From Flavobacteriales bacterium (GTDB taxonomy: Bacteria; Bacteroidota; Bacteroidia; Flavobacteriales_F; PHOS-HE28), in assembly GCA_016712535.1 (NCBI GenBank), contig JADJQW010000002.1:1302001-1366000 (forward strand): 64,000 nt of DNA, in the 5' to 3' direction. Below are positions 59,983 to 64,000 of the stretch, one piece after another. The notes beneath the pieces were generated by a model. It saw nothing but the letters and a program-made list of their open reading frames with translations. It was not told the origin of the DNA and made no database searches. How positions within the stretch are numbered: position 1 is the first letter of the stretch; every line of letters begins with the position of its first letter. Both the position numbers and the translations under genes were made by a program.

Positions 59983-60574
59983 CGGAATCCGGTTGCTTCG
60001 ACGGCGGCATGCCCGCAATGGTTTGATCGTTCACCAGCCAGTTCTCGATCTTCTTCACGGCGATGTGGAAGCTGCTCTTGAGCGCGCCCACGCTGGTGCC
60101 CGTCACTCGGCTCATGTCCTCGTACTTCAGGGCATCGAAGTACTTCATGGTGAACACGGCGCGCTGCTTGGCCGGCAGGCGCATCACCGCCGCCTGCAGC
60201 TTGCGCTGGATGGCATCACCGCTGAAATGCTCGCTGCTGTCGAGTGTGGTGCTTAGGCGCTCAATCACCGCGTCGTTGCTCACGAATACCCGCCGCTTCG
60301 CCTTGCGAAGGTGGTTCAGGCATTCGTTGTGCGCGATCCGGTAGAGCCAGCTGAAGAGCTGCGATTCGGCACGGAATCCATCCAGGCCGTGCCACGCCTT
60401 GATGAAGGTCTCTTGGAGAACATCCTGCGCTTCATCGTGGTCGGTGACCATGCGGCGGATGAAGGCATAGAGCCTTCGCTGGTACTGGCGCACGAGCAGG
60501 TTGAATGCGTAGTGCCGGCTCTCCTCCTTGCGGAAGAGGGCGAGCAATTCGGCATCGCTCAGTTCATCGCTCAT
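59975..60574 (-). CDS. ECF-family RNA polymerase sigma factor
   Basis: 199 residues from ATG at 60574. Region 2 is visible as YAFNLLVRQYQRRLYAFIRRMVTDHDEAQDVLQETFIKAWHGLD (2.1-2.2), then FSWLYRIAHNECLNHLRKAK (2.3-2.4). Region 4 is LPAKQRAVFTMKYFDALKYEDMSRVTGTSVGALKSSFHIAVKKI (4.1-4.2). The layout is SigW/RpoE-like and typical of Bacteroidota. It is coupled to the anti-sigma gene. Target promoters are unknown; autoregulation is common in such modules but no motif was identified here. Confidence 0.93.
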   Translation of the reverse strand: MSDELSDAELLALFRKEESRHYAFNLLVRQYQRRLYAFIRRMVTDHDEAQDVLQETFIKAWHGLDGFRAESQLFSWLYRIAHNECLNHLRKAKRRVFVSNDAVIERLSTTLDSSEHFSGDAIQRKLQAAVMRLPAKQRAVFTMKYFDALKYEDMSRVTGTSVGALKSSFHIAVKKIENWLVNDQTIAGMPPSKQPDSDD

Positions 60575-60622
60575 GCAGCTGCCTGCGTGATCCTTGGAGC
60601 GCGCGCGGCCACGAAGGTTCAA

Positions 60623-61573
60623 TCACGCACGCGCGATCGCACGGCGCGCGGCCGCAACGATGTCCGCCGGCATGAGGCCGTATTTCTTCAGCAGCTGGTC
60701 GGGAGTCCCGCTCTCGCCGAAACTGTCATACACCGCCACCAATTCCTGCGGTGCGGGTCGCGCGGTGGTGAGCACTTGCGCCACGGCATCACCTAATCCG
60801 CCGTGCCGGTTGTGCTCTTCGCAGGTCACCACGCAGCCGGTCTTCGCCACGGAAGCGATGATCGCTTCAGCATCCAGCGGCTTGATGGTGTGCATGTTGA
60901 TCACTTCTGCCTTCACGCCTTCCTTGGCCAGTTGCTCTGCCGCCTGCAACGTGTGCCAAACCAAATGCCCGCAGGCAATCAAGGTCACCTCGCCGCCTTC
61001 AACGAGCACCTGCGCCTTGCCGATCTCGAAGGGCAGTTCAGCCGGAATGAATACGGGCCACTTCGGGCGGCCGAAGCGCAGGTAGCAAGGGCCTTGGTGC
61101 GCGGCGATGGCGAGGGTGGCCTGCCGGGTCTGGTTGTGATCCGCTGGCACGATCACGGACATACCTGGCAGCATGCGCATCAGTCCGATGTCCTCGAGGA
61201 TCTGGTGCGTGGCGCCATCCTCGCCCAGGGTGAGGCCAGCGTGGCTGGCGCAGATCTTCACGTTCTTGCCGGCGTATGCGATGCTCTGTCGCACCTGGTC
61301 GTACACGCGGCCGGTGCTGAAATTGGCGAAGGTGCCGGTGAAGGGGATCTTGCCGCCGATGGTGAGGCCCGCAGCGATGCCCATCATGTTCGCTTCAGCG
61401 ATGCCCGCTTGGAAGAAGCGATCCGGGAATTCCTTCTCGAAGGCATCCATCTTCAGCGATCCGGTAAGATCCGCGCAGAGCGCCACCACATCCGGGTTGC
61501 TGCGGCCGAGTTCGAGCAGCCCGGCACCGAAGCCGCTGCGGGTGTCCTTCTGATCGAGCACGGGGTAGTTCAT
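60623..61573 (-). CDS. Transketolase, C-terminal subunit
   Basis: 316 residues from ATG at 61573. Contains the pyrimidine-binding and C-terminal domains of transketolase: FFQAGIAEANMMGIAAGLTI (with the catalytic Glu of the AEANM motif), SHAGLTLGEDGATHQILEDI, MSVIVPADHNQTRQATLAIA, GPCYLRFGRPKWPVF, and VVTCEEHNRHGGLGDAVAQV. It works with the N-terminal subunit encoded at 63113-63991 to give one two-carbon-transfer enzyme of the pentose phosphate pathway. In many Bacteroidota the halves are adjacent; here a VWA gene lies between them. Confidence 0.93.
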   Translation of the reverse strand: MNYPVLDQKDTRSGFGAGLLELGRSNPDVVALCADLTGSLKMDAFEKEFPDRFFQAGIAEANMMGIAAGLTIGGKIPFTGTFANFSTGRVYDQVRQSIAYAGKNVKICASHAGLTLGEDGATHQILEDIGLMRMLPGMSVIVPADHNQTRQATLAIAAHQGPCYLRFGRPKWPVFIPAELPFEIGKAQVLVEGGEVTLIACGHLVWHTLQAAEQLAKEGVKAEVINMHTIKPLDAEAIIASVAKTGCVVTCEEHNRHGGLGDAVAQVLTTARPAPQELVAVYDSFGESGTPDQLLKKYGLMPADIVAAARRAIARA

Positions 61574-61606
61574 GGTTCTGTGCCGAGGCCTCGGCAAGGG
61601 TGTTGG

Positions 61607-62101
61607 CTAGAAGTTGATGGTGGCGCTGCGCCCGCTTTCAATGGTGATGTCCTTGTTCAGCGTGAGCTCCGTGCGGCGCGCGAATCCGCTGCGGTAAGTG
61701 ACCGTGTAGATGCCCGGCTGCAGGCGGAACTGATTGCGCGCGTTCCCTGGATCCAGGTCTGTCACCCACACGAGCTCATCACCTTGCTTCTGGAAGATGC
61801 TGCCTGGCCCTGGCGCCTGGGCTTGAATATTCAGCACCCCGGATTTGGGCACCACGATGTCCGTTGACTTGCCCTGCTCAACCAGCACATCGGTGATCAG
61901 CGTGCGCGGCAGCGTGAGGACCTCCAGATCGTAGGAGCCGACGCGCAGGCGTTGGCTGCGGCCCATGTCCATGGCCATCAAGGTGCCCGGTTCGCCCTTG
62001 CGGCGCACGATGCAGCTTACCTGGCTCGCATCGGCCGGACCGTTGCCCATGCGCAGAGCCAGCGTGCCCATGCCGGCATCCACAGCGATGATGGTATGCG
62101 C
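61607..62101 (-). pseudogene. VWA-domain protein, 3' segment (after second frame break)
   Basis: Last of three pieces of one gene spanning 61607-63034. From about 62101 the frame gives AHTIIAVDAGMGTLALRMGN and continues to RRTELTLNKDITIESGRSAT and a stop at 61607. It looks like a beta-sandwich C-terminal region with PEGA-like features (LQPGIYTVTYRSGFARRTEL). It is in the same frame as the 5' segment, so the two single-base breaks compensate each other. Read alone from an internal ATG (62083) it would make 158 residues without a VWA domain. Confidence 0.7.
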
Positions 62102-62714
62102 CGGGTCGCACGGTGACGTTCTCCCGCACCGACGGCGGAACCGTATGGGCCGTGATCCGGTAGGTGAAGATGGGGTCGATGCTGAGCGTGTCCGGGAGGC
62201 CGCGATCGGTGAGCGTGTGCTCCATGTGGTAGCGCTGCTGCCCGGTCTTCTGATCGTAGAGCGTCACGGCCACGTCGGTCTCGGTGGGCTTGCCGTCCGC
62301 GGTCATGAGGCTGATCTGCGCGGTGGTGCTGTTGAGGGCTTGGGTCACCACCACGTCGAGCACATGGGCGAAGAGCTCCGGTGTGCTGGCATCGTAGTAG
62401 TTGCCCACGCATTGCAGGGCGAATCTGTCCATCTCCGTAAGGCCTACGCCGATCACGAAGGGCTTCAGCACGATGCCCTTGGCCTGCAAGGCGCGGCTCA
62501 CGGCGCAGGGATCCTCGTCGCAGGCCTCGATGCCATCGGTGATGAGGATGATGATGTTCCGCACCGGACGCGCGCCCTTGCTCTTGTCGAGCTCCGGGAA
62601 ATCCTTGGCGGCTTTCTCCAGCGATCGGGCAATGGGCGTGGTGCCCAAGCAGCGCGTGGCCATCAGCTTCTTGCGGATGTCCGGGATGGCATTCGGCGCG
62701 AAAGGCACTTCGAG
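62100..62714 (-). pseudogene. VWA-domain protein, middle segment (between two frame breaks)
   Basis: About 205 residues in the -1 frame relative to the flanking segments. It holds the rest of the VWA domain: RNIIILITDGIEACDEDPCA with the MIDAS DG/D, AVSRALQAKGIVLKPFVIGV and FALQCVGNYYDASTPELFAH, followed by a domain with KPTETDVAVTLYDQKTGQQR. The upstream homology joins at LEVPFAPNAIPDIRKKL; unshifted continuation past 62100 becomes His/Arg/Gly-rich nonsense. So this is real coding sequence displaced by indels near 62711-62717 and 62098-62105. Confidence 0.72.
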
Positions 62715-63034
62715 CGCGTGTCGTCGCAATCCTGTTTGCCTGGGGCGATTGGTGTCTGGTGCCCATAGAGGCGCAGCGCAAGCTCGAGGTCGGGCTGGCC
62801 CTCCAGGCGCTTCAAGCTGGAGAGCAGCAGTTCACGCGCGGTGTTGATCTTGGGCTGGTTGCCCCAGAAGGCGTTCATGCTGTTGCTGGCATCGAACACG
62901 AAGAGCATGCGCGTGAGCGGCGGCTGGGGTGCCTCTTGCTGGGCGAGCAGGCGCGATGGATGAGCGAATAGCAGGCTGGTGATGGCCAATGCCACGAAAA
63001 GCAAGATGCCGTGGGAGCTGCTGGTGGTGCGCAT
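62714..63034 (-). pseudogene. VWA-domain protein, 5' segment (before first frame break)
   Basis: From ATG at 63034: signal peptide or anchor (GILLFVALAITSLLFAHPSR LLAQQ region), then the VWA start LTRMLFVFDASNSMNAFWGN with the MIDAS motif DxSxS in the form DASNS, and LELALRLYGHQTPIAPGKQD. After DCDDTR the homology moves to the -1 frame (one base, probably a C, missing near 62714). Unshifted reading ends at 62663 after about 18 unrelated residues. Upstream in-frame ATGs (63058, 63109) add basic residues; 63034 gives the best signal peptide. Role unknown: VWA proteins bind partners through a metal site. Confidence 0.72.
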
Positions 63035-63112
63035 GTTCCTCACCTTCGCCAAGCCCATGCCATCCCGGCGCAGAGGCGCAGGGGGCTTCATTCCGTGAGG
63101 AGCTGGCATGGC

Positions 63113-63991
63113 TCAGTAGTCGCCCAACGTCTCTTCGAGCTGGCCCAGTGCGCTGGCCAGTTGCGCATCGTTCGGGGCGATGCCGTGCCAGGCGTGGCTG
63201 TTCATCATGAAATCGACGCCCTGTCCCATCTCGGTGCGCATCAGCACCATCACGGGCTTGCCTTTGCCGGTGCGCCGCTTGGCCTCGGCCATGCTGGTGA
63301 GCAGCTTATCCATATCGTTGCCGTCGGTCTCCAGCACATCCCAGCCGAAGGCCAGCCATTTGGCGCGCAAGTCGCCGAGCGGCAGGACATCGTCCACGTC
63401 GCCATCGATCTGGCGACCGTTGCAGTCAATGGTGCTGATCAGGTTATCGACCTTCTTGCCAGCAGCGAACATGGCTGCTTCCCAGATCTGGCCTTCCTGC
63501 AGCTCGCCGTCGCCGTGCAGCGTGTACACCAAGGCATTATCGCCGTTGAGCTTCTTTGCCAAAGCCGCACCGATGCCCACGCTGAGGCCCTGGCCCAGGG
63601 AGCCGCTGGCCATGCGCACGCCGGGCAGGCCTTCGTGCGTGGTGGGATGCCCTTGCAAGCGGCCATTGATCTTGCGGAAGGTGGCCAGTTCGCTCACTGG
63701 GAAGTAGCCGCTCCGCGCCAGCACGCTGTACCAGACCGGGCTGATATGACCGTTGCTCAGGAAGAAGAGGTCCTGGCCGCGTCCGTCCATGTTCCACGCC
63801 TTGGGATCGTGGCGCAGGATGCTGAAGTACAGGGCGGTGAAGAAATCGGCGCAGCCCAGTGAACCTCCGGGGTGGCCGCTCTGGCACGCATGCACCTGCC
63901 TGACAATGTCACGGCGCACTTGCGACGCGATGCGTTGGAGCTCGCTAACGGAGCTGGCGGCGGAAGTGGCCACGACAGGTGATGATCGCAT
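63113..63991 (-). CDS. Transketolase, N-terminal subunit
   Basis: 292 residues. The thiamine diphosphate-binding half: QVHACQSGHPGGSLGCADFF, LSNGHISPVWYSVLARSGYF, GVRMASGSLGQGLSVGIGAA, and VYTLHGDGELQEGQIWEAAM with the GDG..QEG ThDP/Mg motif, then STIDCNGRQIDGDVDDV. Partner of the C-terminal subunit at 60623-61573. The gene starts nine bases from the window edge, so upstream context is not visible. Its stop is 78 bases before the VWA start at 63034. Confidence 0.94.
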   Translation of the reverse strand: MRSSPVVATSAASSVSELQRIASQVRRDIVRQVHACQSGHPGGSLGCADFFTALYFSILRHDPKAWNMDGRGQDLFFLSNGHISPVWYSVLARSGYFPVSELATFRKINGRLQGHPTTHEGLPGVRMASGSLGQGLSVGIGAALAKKLNGDNALVYTLHGDGELQEGQIWEAAMFAAGKKVDNLISTIDCNGRQIDGDVDDVLPLGDLRAKWLAFGWDVLETDGNDMDKLLTSMAEAKRRTGKGKPVMVLMRTEMGQGVDFMMNSHAWHGIAPNDAQLASALGQLEETLGDY

Positions 63992-64000
63992 GCGCGTAAG

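Noticed and set aside
1..64000. CRISPR arrays, tRNA/rRNA genes, insertion sequences, prophage or toxin-antitoxin modules
   Set aside because: No regularly spaced direct repeats, cloverleaf or rRNA sequence, transposase, integrase or phage structural motifs were found on either strand.

Overview
The window is a high-GC (by eye roughly 60 % or more, not counted) stretch of a Bacteroidota chromosome, most likely a Flavobacteriales-type organism. The signs are three secreted proteins with type IX secretion (T9SS) C-terminal sorting domains (ends near 33081, 53256 and 54681), Bacteroidota-style -7 promoter elements (TAnnTTTG, with a recurring TAnnTTCG variant), the nadC / DUF4783 / rlmH neighbourhood, a fused glutamate formimidoyltransferase-cyclodeaminase and a transketolase split into two genes. 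I see no rRNA, tRNA, CRISPR array, insertion sequence or phage gene.

Layout. 1-3372: housekeeping (partial M1 peptidase, YihY, nadC, DUF4783, rlmH). 3382-23377: a long cell-surface polysaccharide region made of several short operons on both strands: glycosyltransferases, methyltransferases, an EpsG/Wzy-like membrane protein, GalE, an OafA-like acyltransferase, a Wzx-like flippase, a tandem-duplicated glycosyltransferase broken by a frameshift, an FkbM methyltransferase, a GT39-like membrane glycosyltransferase and a four-gene coupled operon (DegT aminotransferase, FdtA/QdtA-like ketoisomerase, methyltransferase, GtrB/ArnC-like GT2) that probably makes and loads an amino-deoxy sugar. 23413-29829: rdgB, ddl, a small beta-barrel protein, ftcD, a PlsC-like acyltransferase, a thioredoxin-fold protein and a sugar-type SDR, with two palindromic intergenic repeats. 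30343-41132: a T9SS beta-helix protein facing a six-gene capsule/exopolysaccharide export operon (Wza-like, Wzc-like tyrosine kinase, second Wzx, two glycosyltransferase-like proteins, O-antigen-ligase/Wzy-like protein) with a good -7 promoter element at 41181. 41268-49263: acyl-CoA dehydrogenase, cyclophilin lipoprotein, DEAD-box helicase, orphan TPR histidine kinase, and cutC coupled to a GH2 beta-mannosidase. 49393-57572: two large T9SS proteins (alternating Ig-like/CUB-like modules; an M43 metalloprotease with an inserted domain) and a lipoprotein. 57771-63991: one minus-strand series with a class III aminotransferase, a Spy-like protein / anti-sigma / ECF sigma triplet, and split transketolase genes with a frameshifted von Willebrand A gene between the two halves.

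How they fit together (inference). Two Wzx-like flippases, two Wzy-like polymerase candidates, one Wza/Wzc export pair and two GtrB-like GT2 + methyltransferase pairs suggest more than one surface glycan is built here. In Bacteroidota such glycans form capsule, exopolysaccharide or the A-LPS that anchors T9SS cargo, and T9SS cargo genes are present in the same window. Three single-base frame breaks in two otherwise intact genes may be real, but assembly error is at least as likely.
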